Assembly: GCF_963576675.1 (NCBI RefSeq)
Contig: NC_088918.1
Coordinates: 39,589,501 to 39,653,500, forward strand
Direction of reading: 5' to 3'
DNA length: 64,000 nucleotides
From: Euphorbia lathyris
Lineage: Eukaryota; Streptophyta; Magnoliopsida; Malpighiales; Euphorbiaceae
Below are positions 1 through 9,479 of the stretch, piece by piece. The notes under the pieces were generated by a model. That model worked only from the letters and a program-made list of their open reading frames with translations. It was not told where the DNA came from and did not search any database. The first letter of the stretch is position 1. Every line of letters begins with the position of its first letter. The translations under genes were made by a program, and so were the position numbers.

Positions 1-150
1 AAATCCCGTGGATTCGATACCCAGTCTTAACCGGATTATTACTTGATACGACGGGGTACACTTGCCCCTAAGTAGTAGCGTCTAGTAGAGACAGAGCATT
101 TAGGAAGATCACATCCATAGTCGTAATGCACTTATCATAATATATATTTC
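1..150 (+). mobile_element. Terminal fragment of an LTR retroelement (probably gypsy)
   Basis: The stretch resembles the end segment of large plant gypsy LTRs, where a phrase like gtggattcgatacc is followed by a spacer and then gtacacttgccc. A comparable phrase (cctgtggagacgatac ... agtacacttgc) occurs on the minus strand near 54310-54365, in an LTR bounded by a polypurine tract. No open frame or complete boundary is visible. It abuts the decayed gag at about 150, so one element is probably truncated by the other. The assignment rests on resemblance only. Confidence 0.3.
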
Positions 151-157
151 GTAAGCT

Positions 158-862
158 CTACCTAGGCGCCGCACGCATCAAGTTACCACGCCTCTTTGGA
201 CCTCTACTATTGCCTCTACCTCTGTTCTCAACAACAAGAGCTTGTGAATTATCAACTCCCATCTCCTTTCTTCTTATCTCTTCATTAAACATACTCTCTT
301 TGATCACATCCAAAGAAAGTACACCATCCGGAGCAGAGTTACTAATAGTCACAACAAGAGTTTCCCAACTATCTAGCAATGAACTCAATAGAAATAAAGC
401 CTGCAACTCATCATCAAGAATAATCTTCATAGTGGTAAGTTTAATGATTATATCTTGAAAATCACTAAGATGCTCAGAAACTGACTTCCCACTTTTCGAC
501 TTCAAATTAACAAGCCTCTTAATCAAAGAAGCCTTATTATGAGCAATCTTTCTTTTATAAAGACCTTCTAATTTCTTCCACAAATCATATGGGCCAGACT
601 CTTGAGAAACATGGTTGAAAATGCTAATATCAACCCATTGTCTAATAGTTCCTAAAGTCTTTCTTTTCAACTTTTCTCATTCTCTATCTTCCATTTTTTC
701 TGGTTTGACTGGTTTGGACACACTACCATCCTCTTTAATTTTTGTATCAATTGGGTCATACAAATCTTTACAAAATAACAAATCTTCCATCACAGGTCTC
801 CATATAGAATAGTTGGTTGATGTCAATTTAACCATGGAACTATTACTGCTACTAGACTCCAT
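158..862 (-). pseudogene. Copia gag (UBN2 type), one in-frame stop, truncated
   Basis: The frame starts at the MESSSS methionine about 862, just after the primer-binding site, and runs to 158. The N-terminal part contains the STNYSIWRP motif typical of copia capsid proteins. The central part (LWKKLEGLYKRK, SVSEHLSDFQDIIIKL, DELQALFLLSSLLDSWETL) is the UBN2 gag domain that builds the virus-like particle. A single in-frame TGA at 677-679 separates the two halves, which are otherwise in the same frame. The basic tail RGRGNSRGPKRRG is where the nucleocapsid zinc knuckle would begin, but the sequence ends before a CCHC motif. It is a recognisable gag that cannot yield a full polyprotein. Confidence 0.85.
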
Positions 863-884
863 AGTTAACTTCAAAATTAACCTT

Positions 885-896
885 GCTCTGATACCA
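885..896 (-). other. Primer-binding site complementary to initiator-Met tRNA
   Basis: The minus strand reads TGGTATCAGAGC, the classical copia primer-binding site that pairs with the 3' end of initiator methionine tRNA. It lies two bases from the LTR end and about 20 bases before the gag start codon. Confidence 0.85.
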
Positions 897-898
897 AT

Positions 899-1589
899 TG
901 AAGGACCCAAAAAGACGGGTTACCAATAACACGCGGAATACTAATAACAACACCACAAGGATTTATCTCACAAACAATCAACCAAAGCACAACCCAAGTT
1001 CCAAATCAAAACAACAAATATAACCACAAGAATGGAAATCTAAACCACAATCAACAACATGAGATTTATACGTGGAAAACCTCTTCGGTGTGAAGAGTAA
1101 AAACCACGGGACGTTTAAGGAGTCCACCCTTATTCTCTTATTATGATAAAATTGAGAGGAAAGCAAACCCAACAAAGTCTTACAAAGGTTTATAATCCAC
1201 CAACAACAATCATAAACAATAAGAGATCACAAGAAGAAAACAAATACCACAAAGAGAAGAATCTGTCTACAATCTGTCCCAACCCAAACAGACCTTCTAG
1301 ACCTCAGAACGACAATCACAATAGTGAGAACAAGGAACAATATATCAAGAAGGTCCTGTCCAAAAATCGTGACAATCCGACGGTTCAATCTCCGTGAATC
1401 CACAAAAACGTGAATTGACCTAAGGAGAGAAAGGCCAAAACCGAAAATCTTCTTTTGTGTGTCTTTTCTTCTTCCTTCACTTGTCTCAATAATGACAACT
1501 CATTAACTTAAATACATATTAACTTAAACTTCTCAAAGAAGCCAAAAATAATAATAAATGGACTTTAAATATGGGTTGAACCCATAACA
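899..1589 (-). repeat. Copia 5' LTR, about 690 bp
   Basis: On the minus strand the LTR begins TGTTATGGGTTCAACCCA at 1589 and ends GGTCCTTCA at 899, with the canonical TG...CA ends, two bases before the primer-binding site. The partner LTR is not in the window, so neither insertion age nor the 5-bp target duplication can be read. The TG start, CA end and adjacent primer site agree with each other. Confidence 0.78.
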
Positions 1590-1705
1590 AAAATAAACCC
1601 TGTGGTTTCACTCGTTTTCAATCATAAACTGTGTGGCTTAAAAATTTCCAAACAGGTACCTTGTGTTACATTCCGTTAGCAAACACAGTCCAAGCTGACT
1701 AACAG
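1590..1705 (+). repeat. Left terminal inverted repeat of the Mutator-like element
   Basis: The start aaataaaccctgtggtttca and the following text match the reverse complement of 8520-8630 with scattered differences. The first dozen bases seen at the other end (ggaaaagtacac) are absent here, as expected if the copia LTR at 899-1589 landed inside the repeat. Confidence 0.65.
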
Positions 1706-1727
1706 TGTTAGAAAAAGTCAGTCTCTC

Positions 1728-2976
1728 ACGTCTCTTTTTAATCTATTTTCTTTCTTTCTCTAAACACACACACACTCTCTCTCCCTTAAAATTTGCTTAT
1801 TTTAGAAACTTTCCTTCTAATGTTTCCTCCATTCTTCATCTTCAAAAACTTACCATTTCTGCTGTTAATCTCAGTTTCCACATCTTCCTCTTTTTGGCCA
1901 CTTGGAGACATCACAATCACAATTTCTTATGCTGTTGAAGAGAGTACATGTTACTGTTTCTTCATTTGTTCTTTTTACAGCTTCCTTTTATTTTCAGCAT
2001 TACTCAGTTTTGATTCTTCCTTATTCCTGATATTTCTTCTTTATTTGTCAAGTTCTCTATAACTCGTGTCTGTTAGTCTCGTTTATGATAATTCGAACAT
2101 AGGAAATTGAAATTGAGGTATGTGTGTCAGACCTGGCTATAACATTTCCTGTTTTATCTTTTGCTTTGGGGTATATAATAATTCCGTAGCTTTCTTTTTC
2201 TATTTGTTCTTGCTTTGCCGTATATGATAAGTTCCAATAAGATTAACAATAGAAACGGTAAGTTTTTGAAGATGAAGAATGAAGGAAAAATTAGAAGGGA
2301 AATTTTCTGAAATAAGCAAATTTTGAGAGAGAGTAGATGTGTTTAGAGAGGGAAAGAAAATAGATTAAAGAGAGATGCCAGAAAGAGAATTATTTTAGAA
2401 ACACACCCACTCTCCCTCAAAATTTTCTTATTTCAGAAACTTTCCCTTCTAATTTTCCCTTACTTCATCTTGAAAAACTTACCCTTTCTGCTGTTAATCT
2501 CACTGGAACTTATCATATACCGCAAAGCAAGAACAAATAGAAAAATAGAAAAATCAATTATTCAGAGTCATGAACACATAGAAAAAGATCTGCTATATAT
2601 ATACCGCAAAGTAAGAGATAAAACAAGAAATGCTATAGCCAGGTCCGACACACATACCTCAATTTCAATTTCCTGTGTTTGAATTATCAAAGACGAGACT
2701 AATAGACACAAGCTATACAAAACTTCAAAAATAAAGAAGAAAGATCAGGAATAAGTAAGAATCAAAACTGAGTAATGGTGAAAATAAAAGGAAGCTGTCA
2801 AAGAATAAATGAAGAAACAGTAACTTGGAATCTCCTCAACAGCATAAGAAATTGTGATCACGATGTCTCCAAGTGGCCAAAAAGAGGAAGACATGGAAAT
2901 TGAGATTAATAGCAGAAAGTTTATGAAATAAACAATTTTTGAGGGAGGGTGTAGTCGATTAAAGAGAGATGTAGGG
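1728..2976. repeat. Imperfect palindrome, arms about 600-650 bp
   Basis: The segment 1728-2385 is followed by its own diverged reverse complement at 2395-2976, centred near 2390. Examples: ctctttttggccacttggag near 1889 pairs with ctccaagtggccaaaaagag near 2868, and ggtatgtgtgtcagacctgg near 2117 pairs with ccaggtccgacacacatacc near 2639. In addition, the outer 130-150 bp of the left arm (1728-1880) is itself inverted at 2255-2385, so each arm can also fold alone. The small frames here encode a shared peptide (SSFWPLGDI.ITISYAVEE) in both arms, which only reflects the duplication. It lies inside the Mutator-like element. Confidence 0.8.
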
Positions 2977-3110
2977 AATGACAAGATGATGATTTTGATT
3001 TTTTGTTTTTGTTTTGGAATTTGTCGGTGATAATTATATAATAATAAAGTTAATTTATAAAATAAATAAATATAAATACAAAAATAATTCTTTATCTTTG
3101 ACTTTTGACT

Positions 3111-3126
3111 TTTTTTAACACTCTTT
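3111..3126 (+). repeat. Left target-site duplication of LINE-1
   Basis: tttttttaacactctt, identical to 8505-8520. The T-rich tail of the LINE follows immediately. Confidence 0.9.
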
Positions 3127-3148
3127 TTTTTTGAAGATAAACAGAACT

Positions 3149-6100
3149 TTATTGGCTGATATCAGCAGAAAGAATCAAAGATAAAAAATGAGGAGCACAA
3201 GACCACTCCTCACGAACAGACCCAGAACTGACCGATCTTGCTAGACAATGAGCGGCACAGTTTGCTGAGCGTTTGACAAATGAGATAGATATATTATCTA
3301 GCTCGTTAATTAACAAAATACAATCAGTAATGATGTCGGATAGATATGATAATGCACCATTGACCCCTTGAATAGCTTGCACTACTAGGAGGCAATCCGT
3401 TCTGAGCTCCACATTACTTATTCCATTACCCTTTAACCATGAGAGCGCCTCTTTTACAGCCATGGCTTCCGCAATAACTGGTTCGAACAAACCGGATAGG
3501 CCCCCATGACAAGCAAACATACATCACCCTTTATCATCCCGCAGTAAAAATCCAAAGGAAGAGAAACCCCTATCCTGAAATACTCCAGCATCTATATTGC
3601 AGGCCGTGATGCCTGTATCCGGTTTCTTCCAAATTTTTGCTGCGTTTCCAGGCCTTTGAATTGCAGACTGCCGCATCTCCCAAGCTGTGCGCCAATCGCA
3701 CGCCTCTTTTCTTGCACTTTGATTCAGAACAGCTACAGGTATGAGTAAATTTTGCCAGACTTTCCCGTTTCTGTTTTTCCATAACCACCAAAGCATATAT
3801 ATTTCAGTACACGCGAAACTGGTACCCATGTTATGGATAATTGCTTCCAACCATGTCTTTAATTCTTGCACCGAATCCATACGATTATCTTCATAAAAAA
3901 TGACCCATGCTTGTCTTGCATACGAACATTGAATGAAAGTATGAAGTTCGCTTTCATCAGTCTCGTTGCATACTGGGCAAAGGGGGGAAAGGTTGCTGTG
4001 TCGTAATTGCAAGTTGGTCATTACCGGTAAACACCCAGACAAACACCTCCACATGAAATTCTTGATTTTGGGGATGGCTTTTAATTTCCACAACTCATTC
4101 CACATTTTGCTGTCTAAATTGTATTGTGAATAATCATTGAGGAGACGATAGCCTGACTTTATCGAATACTCTCCCGACCTTTCGAAGCCCCAATACCAAG
4201 TATCGTCAGATTCAATTCTCCTTCTTGGGATGGAGAGGATCAACTGTTGATCCTTACTGTTGAAAGTGGCTTGGATCAAAGGTCGATTCCAACGGTTGTC
4301 TGGGAGCAGTAGATCTCGAACACTACCCGTAGGTAATTCATGAGTATATAGTGATGAGATTTTGGGGTTTACCTGGTCCGGGATCCAAGGGTCATCCCAA
4401 ATGCGTGTCGACCGACCATCATTGATTTTCCGCCTTAAGCCTTTTAATAGCACCTATCTGCTCGAAAGAATGCTACTCCATATGAATGAGGGGCTGTGAC
4501 CAGATTCTGCACGTAGGAAGTCAACAGTGGGGAAATAACGAGCTTTTAAGAGACGAGTAACCAAAGAGTTCGGATTTTGAAGCAGACGCCATGCTTGCTT
4601 GGCAAGCAGGGCAAGATTAAACTCCCGTATTCTTCGAAAGCCGAGACCTCCCAATTTTTTTGGAATACACATCTTGTCATAGCTCATCCAGTGGATACCA
4701 GAGGTAGCACTGCTATCAGCTCGCCACCAAAATCGGTTCAGTAACCGTTCAACGTCACCATAGAATTGCTTTGGTAGGAGAAACACGCTCATTGTATATG
4801 TGGGGATTGATTGAAGGACTGACTTGATTAGGATCTCTTTTCCTGCGCGGGAAAGAAACTAATCTTTCCAATTATTCAACCGAGATCGAATCTTGTCTTT
4901 TAGGTACCCAAAGGTCAATGTTCTGCTCCGCCCCACATAGGCAGGTGCTCCAAGGTAGAAACCGAGTTCTTGCACCTCCGAGATGCCTAACAAATCGCTT
5001 GAATTACGCTTCGCTAGTTCACTTGTGTTGGAGCTGAAAAATAGCGCCGACTTGTTTAGATTAATACATTGCCCAGATGCGCGTTCATATGATTGGAGGC
5101 ATTGCTGAATTACTATAGATTCCTCACTATTAGCTCGGAAGAATAGATAACTATCATCGACAAAGAACAAATGAGAAATACTCGGTGCAAGGCGCGCTAT
5201 TTTACATCCATGAATTAGACCTGCACTCTCCTTAGCTATCAGAAGTGCCGATAATCCCTCAGCACAGATCAAAAAAAGGAAAGGGCTCAACGGATCACCT
5301 TGCCTTAAACCCCGGGTCGGAATGATTGGCCCCACTTCTCTACCCCCCTGTACTATTGTGTAACTGACCGATTCCACACACATCCGCATCCAATTAATCC
5401 AGATATCAGAGAAACCCATTTTAGACAACATGTCCTATAAAAATTTCCAATCCACCCGATCGTATGCTTTACTCATATCAAGTTTCAGCGCAGCTATGCC
5501 AACTTTGCCTTGTCTTTTGTTTTTTAGGTGGTGAATTACCTCATATGCTGCAATGACATTGTCTGAAATAAGTCTTCCTCTAATAAACGCACTTTGATAT
5601 TGTGAAATGACTGACGGAAGAACTTCCTTGAACCTGTTAGCTAGCATCTTGGATACTAACTTAAAGATGATGTTGCACAATGCTATTGGCCTTAGATCTG
5701 TAACTTCCTCGACATTAGGCTTCTTTGGGATCAGTACAAGCAATGTGTCATTCATTCTACTTGGGAGCTGGCCAGTTTGAAGGATATTTAAGCAGAGTTC
5801 TGTAATGTCTTTTCCGATGATGCTCCAAAATTTCTGAACGATTGCAGGATTCAGACCATCAGGGCCTGGGCTTTTTTCTGGGTGCATACTGAAACAAGCA
5901 GCTTTTACCTCCTCAGCGACAAACGGCTTCGATAGGAACAGATTTGCTTCTTCTGTTATACGACTTTCCACTTGTGACAAAAGTTCAGCCGATTCGCTAC
6001 CTTTGCTGGTGAAGATCTGATGGAAATAACTGCTTAATATATATTCGAGTCCCTCTCCCCATCCACATAAGGTTCCGTTTTCGTCTTTGAGTGCCGTAAA

Positions 6101-7197
6101 TGTGTTGTGCTTTTTTCTGGAGGTTGCATAAGCATGATAATATTTGGAGTTAGAATCACCTTCCTGAAGCCAATGGAGCTTTGCTCTTTGCTTCCAAAAA
6201 TCCTCCTGTTGCTGGAGGATTTTTACATAATCTGATCTAGTTCTTTGAAAAAGCTCGATACCTATCTGATCAGTCCTTGATCTAAGAATCTCCGTTTGCT
6301 GTTTTAGAGAATTGATCTGTTCCGTGAAATTCCCCGCAATAGACTTACTCCATTATTGTAAAGCGGTTGCGCAATCCTCAATTTTGTTCACAATCGGTTT
6401 GTCAGATTCCCAAGACGGCTGAACGACGGCTGCACATCCTGTTTCCCTGATCCACGAATTCTCAAAACGAAATCTACGAATACGAGGGGCACGTAACCAT
6501 ACCTTGAGTTGTAGTAGAAGTGCAGAGTGGTCGGAACAGGCTGCCGTTAGGTTCTTTAATACTGATTGGCCAAATTGTTCTTTCCATGCTGCATTTACAA
6601 CTGCCAGATCCAGCCGTTCTTCTATCCAACGACTTGTGCCTCTTCCGGTTTCCCAAGTAAATTGGCGCCCTTTCATGTTTAAACTACTTAAGCCGCAATC
6701 TTCCAAAACTGTCTGAAAACCCTCAATTAACCAGTAAGGTCTCTGCGAACTCCTCTTTTATCTGTAAGACAAGCAATATCGTTGAAATCCCCTATACAGC
6801 ACCAAGCCCCATCGTATACTGGTGATAAAGACCGTAAAAGCTCCCAAGACTCTCTTCTACGACTTCTCTCAGGGTAGCCATAAAAACATGTGAGTCTCCA
6901 TGGTTGAACCTGGGGTATTGTAACAATAACGTTAATAAAATTAATTGAATCAGATAGAATATTTAAACTGACTGAACTGCGCCAGAACAATGCAATTCCA
7001 CCCCCGTGGCCTCTGCCATCCACCACATGATGATTTTCAAAACCCAGCTTCTTGCAAACTAGTAAAACTTTTGCCTCTTTGATCATACTTTCCATAAGAA
7101 AAATAATTAGAGGCATGTGGGCACGAACCAGGTCTTGTAAGACCGTGACTATCCGAGAGTTGCCCAACCCTCGGCAGTTCCAGCTGAGCAAACTCAT
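3149..7197 (-). pseudogene. LINE-1 ORF2, endonuclease-RT-RNase H, disrupted
   Basis: The start is taken as MSLLSWNCRGLGN, the usual beginning of plant L1 ORF2. Endonuclease: FLMES, then GDFND and, in a shifted frame (6353-6706), SDHSALL, which carry the family's catalytic residues. Reverse transcriptase (4859-5980): SPGPDGLNP, DLRPIALCN, QSAFIRGR, then GLRQGDPLSP and FFVDDSYLF, where the usual A of FADD is V. A zinc-binding region follows (WRCLSGCLPV, CPVCNETDESELH), then an RNase H domain ending at 3149 (ELRTDCLLVVQAIQG, FVKRSANCAAHCLAR). Breaks are visible near 6720, 6353, 5433, 4825, 4453 and 3522. The protein would nick the target and copy the RNA, but this copy cannot make it whole. Confidence 0.9.
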
Positions 7198-8227
7198 AGC
7201 CCTGGGCAGACCTGGCTTCCAAGTCTCGCCTCTCCTCCGCTTTTTGGTTGAACGGTGCAACTGAAGTCTCCTGTAGTGGTATCTGAAAGCCGTGGACATT
7301 TAGGGTCCAGGATGAGGGTGTCATCAACAGAATATCTTCTTTTGTGTGTGAGTCAGCCTTTGAGTTGAGTGTTCTGTTTGTGATCGTGACTTGCTTGTTC
7401 AGTTTTCCTTTTGAACGTTCACTGTTAATTGTATCAGAAGTCGTGCCACCGGCATCATTATGAGAGAATTTATTAAATTTGGAGGAGTCGGCTTCATCAG
7501 ATGGATCTCGGAGCCATTCTTTCCCCCTCTGAATTCCGTTTTTCCGAACTATCGTCCGGAGCCAACTCCCGAACCTGCGCGCGTCCGACGTTTCCTTGTT
7601 GTCGAACAATGATGGGCAAAATTTATCAGCATGGCCGATTATTCCACAATAAAAGCAAAATTGCGGAAGGCGTTCATATCTCACATTAACCCATAGCCAG
7701 TCTCCTCCGCTCCTTTTAATTTTCTGACCCACTTGTAGTACCTTTCGAACGTCGATGGTGATCATAATTTTGAGATAGCCACGACGGAGGCCGGTGAAAT
7801 TCTTCGGATCCGACTCAATATATGTGCCCAGTTGATTACCAATAGCCTTGCAAACTACTTCCGTCTGAAAGCCAATTGGGAGGTCAGAGAGTTTGGCCCA
7901 GATGATGAGATTAGTTAACGTAGGTTGCAAGGCTTGTTCCGTAGGCTCTAGTTTTTTTTTATGATCAAGAGGTTTTGATTGAAAGTCTAGGGTCCGTCGT
8001 TTAAAACTCTCTTCATGTCCAATTCGTGGTAGAACTGGAACAAATATCTTCCTTCCATGTCTGTCTCTGTGCGTAGCTTTAACCGCAAGGAACTGTCCGA
8101 CAATAAACAGAGAGGGCGCTGTTGAGTCTATTTGTAAAAAATCATCTGTTAATTCGAGACCTTCGCCTTCTGTAATGATACACAACTGTGCGTATTCCTC
8201 CGCCAAACCTTTGTTTTTTTTTTCCAT
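7037..8227 (-). CDS. LINE-1 ORF1, RNA-binding gag-like protein, 396 aa
   Basis: This is the first open frame of the LINE, starting about 280 bp after the element's 5' end. Residues about 10-190 match the DUF4283 layout of plant LINE and Ty ORF1 proteins: a TAPSLFIVGQFLAVK start, then LTNLIIWAKLSDLPIGFQTEVVCKAIGNQLG, where long hydrophobic and LP.G motifs are typical. A zinc knuckle, CFYCGIIGHADKFC (C-x2-C-x4-H-x4-C), follows near residue 205 and is preceded by VNVRYERLPQF, a common plant ORF1 phrase. The protein is expected to coat LINE RNA. The last 50 or so codons overlap the start of ORF2 (about 7197) in another frame. The frame is unbroken, unlike ORF2. Expression cannot be judged from sequence. 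Confidence 0.8.
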   Translation of the reverse strand: MEKKNKGLAEEYAQLCIITEGEGLELTDDFLQIDSTAPSLFIVGQFLAVKATHRDRHGRKIFVPVLPRIGHEESFKRRTLDFQSKPLDHKKKLEPTEQALQPTLTNLIIWAKLSDLPIGFQTEVVCKAIGNQLGTYIESDPKNFTGLRRGYLKIMITIDVRKVLQVGQKIKRSGGDWLWVNVRYERLPQFCFYCGIIGHADKFCPSLFDNKETSDARRFGSWLRTIVRKNGIQRGKEWLRDPSDEADSSKFNKFSHNDAGGTTSDTINSERSKGKLNKQVTITNRTLNSKADSHTKEDILLMTPSSWTLNVHGFQIPLQETSVAPFNQKAEERRDLEARSAQGYEFAQLELPRVGQLSDSHGLTRPGSCPHASNYFSYGKYDQRGKSFTSLQEAGF

Positions 8228-8504
8228 TGATGAGAATTAGTCGAAACTTAGAGGAAGCAAGCCTATGCCGTTGCGGAAATTTGCGATAGAGGGTTAGGGT
8301 TTTGGGGAGGGCTGTGAAAATTGTAAAACTGCAGCTGTGTAAGATGTCTTAGAGTGTCGACTGGGATGGGGGAAGAGCAGATACGGTGATTTCGAAGAAT
8401 AGAGTTTGGATTTAAGGGTCTAACACATCTCAAGGGAGAAGACGCAAATACTCCAATAGGAGAGACATATCTATGAGTCTTTTGTTTTTTATTTTGCATC
8501 AATT

Positions 8505-8520
8505 TTTTTTTAACACTCTT
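8505..8520 (+). repeat. Right target-site duplication of LINE-1
   Basis: tttttttaacactctt, identical to 3111-3126. The Mutator-like terminal repeat continues directly after it. Confidence 0.9.
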
Positions 8521-8640
8521 AGTTAGTTTGGAATGTGTTTACTAACATAACGTAATACATAATATCTGTTTGTAAATTTTTAAACCACATAGTTTATGAT
8601 TGAAAACGAGTAGAAACATAAGATTTTTGTGTACTTTTCC
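8515..8640 (-). repeat. Right terminal inverted repeat of the Mutator-like element
   Basis: Read on the minus strand from 8640 it begins ggaaaagtacacaaaaatct and continues into ctcgttttcaatcataaac. It matches 1590-1700 and also the terminus at 50165, which begins gggagaagtacaaaaaataa. Confidence 0.65.
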
Positions 8641-9130
8641 TTTATTTATATTAATTATTATCACATAATTAAATTTCATGTTTATTTTAGGCATGTTAAC
8701 CTATATTTGATATGAAACTTTTTGTCCCAATTCTAATTTTTTAAATTTATATATTACACAAACCATATTAATTTGTCACAATCTATTTTAAGCATGATGA
8801 AGTGCTTACTTAAAAATATGAACCATCTATTCAAGTTGTGCTTTTCAATAATTAATTTATTTTTAGTATTTAATTTTTTTTTAAAGTTAACAGTGACTTG
8901 CAAAATGCCACAACTAGCATTATACTCTCAAAATGCACACATACTTTTTCATATATATATATAAAAAAGAAAATATCAATAATATTTAAAATTTTATTAT
9001 TTAATGTTATTTGTACGAAAAATAAAGTTTTGTTGATACATATTATGGTATACATTTTTCATGGAGAAAAGTTTTTCTTGATGCATGTCACTTCTAGAGA
9101 TTTATTTTCCTTAGTACACCGTTCACTTAA
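8641..9130. other. AT-rich spacer, nothing recognised
   Basis: No gene, repeat border or RNA gene was recognised. Short frames here are low-complexity and show no family motif. Confidence 0.5.
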
Positions 9131-9141
9131 AATTTCCTAAA

Positions 9142-9455
9142 GTGAACATCGATTTTCCCAGGGGAAATATCTTAAACGAAACCAGAGGAAAGATCTTGAG
9201 AAACTCCAATGGAAACATGTTGAAGGAAACTAGGAGAAACTTCTTGGAGTGAACCTCAACGGAAACCTACTTCCTAGAGTGAACCTCAACGGAGACCTAT
9301 TTTCTTAAAATGGAACTTAGAGGAAACCTACTTGTTAGAATGAACCTCAGGAGAGACCTATTTTCCTAGAGTGAAACTCAAGGGAAACCTACTTCTTAAA
9401 GTGAACCTCAAGAGAAAACTATTTCGTGGAGTGAACTTTAGGAGAAATTTGAGGT
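9142..9455 (+). repeat. Tandem repeat, 30-bp period
   Basis: A unit of the form gtgaacctcaacggaaacct plus about 10 bases (acttcctaga) recurs at 9249, 9279, 9310, 9341, 9371, 9401 and 9431. More diverged copies lie upstream from about 9142. Alternate units end acttcttaga-like and attttcctaga-like, which hints at a 60-bp higher-order unit. The period is a multiple of three, but no long open frame crosses the array. Confidence 0.8.
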
Positions 9456-9479
9456 AAACCTAAAGGAAGATATGAGGCC

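Larger units (their letters stand above)
151..1589 (-). mobile_element. 5' part of a copia LTR retrotransposon (Tork-like)
   Basis: Reading on the minus strand, the order is LTR (1589 to 899), primer-binding site (896-885), then gag (from about 862 down to 158). Protease, integrase and reverse transcriptase are missing, because the element stops at about 150 against other repeat DNA. The LTR sits directly against the terminal inverted repeat of the Mutator-like element starting at 1590, so it probably inserted in or next to that repeat. The Tork-like label is inferred from the gag family and the LTR start TGTTATGGGT. Confidence 0.8.
3127..8504 (-). mobile_element. Full-length plant L1-type LINE (LINE-1 of this window)
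   Basis: The element reads on the minus strand from about 8504 to a poly(A) tail seen as T's at 3127-3132. It is flanked by a 16-bp direct repeat, tttttttaacactctt, at 3111-3126 and 8505-8520, the target-site duplication expected of target-primed reverse transcription. Order of parts: 5' UTR (about 280 bp), ORF1 (7037-8227), ORF2 with endonuclease, reverse transcriptase, zinc-binding region and RNase H (3149-7197), then a 3' UTR of about 20 bp. ORF1 is open and ORF2 carries several stops and frame changes. It sits inside the Mutator-like element at 1590-8640 and is therefore younger than it. Confidence 0.93.
1590..8640. mobile_element. Mutator-like TIR element, split by a LINE
   Basis: About 110 bp at the left end (1590-1700) reappears as an inverted copy at 8515-8640. 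Shared words include ctcgttttcaatcataaac, gtgg(c/t)ttaaaaattt and (c/t)caaactaactaa-like text. A third copy of this terminus is at 50165. Without the LINE at 3127-8504 the element is about 1.7 kb. It holds a long palindrome (1728-2976) and no transposase. Assignment to Mutator-like elements is inferred from the long degenerate TIRs. The 9-bp target duplication cannot be tested, because the left tip is cut by the copia LTR. Confidence 0.55.

Noticed and set aside
1143..1397. 84-codon plus-strand frame
   Set aside because: It lies within the copia LTR, antisense to the element, and has no family motif.
9142..9455. CRISPR-like array
   Set aside because: The 30-bp units are contiguous with no unique spacers, and the DNA is plant nuclear.
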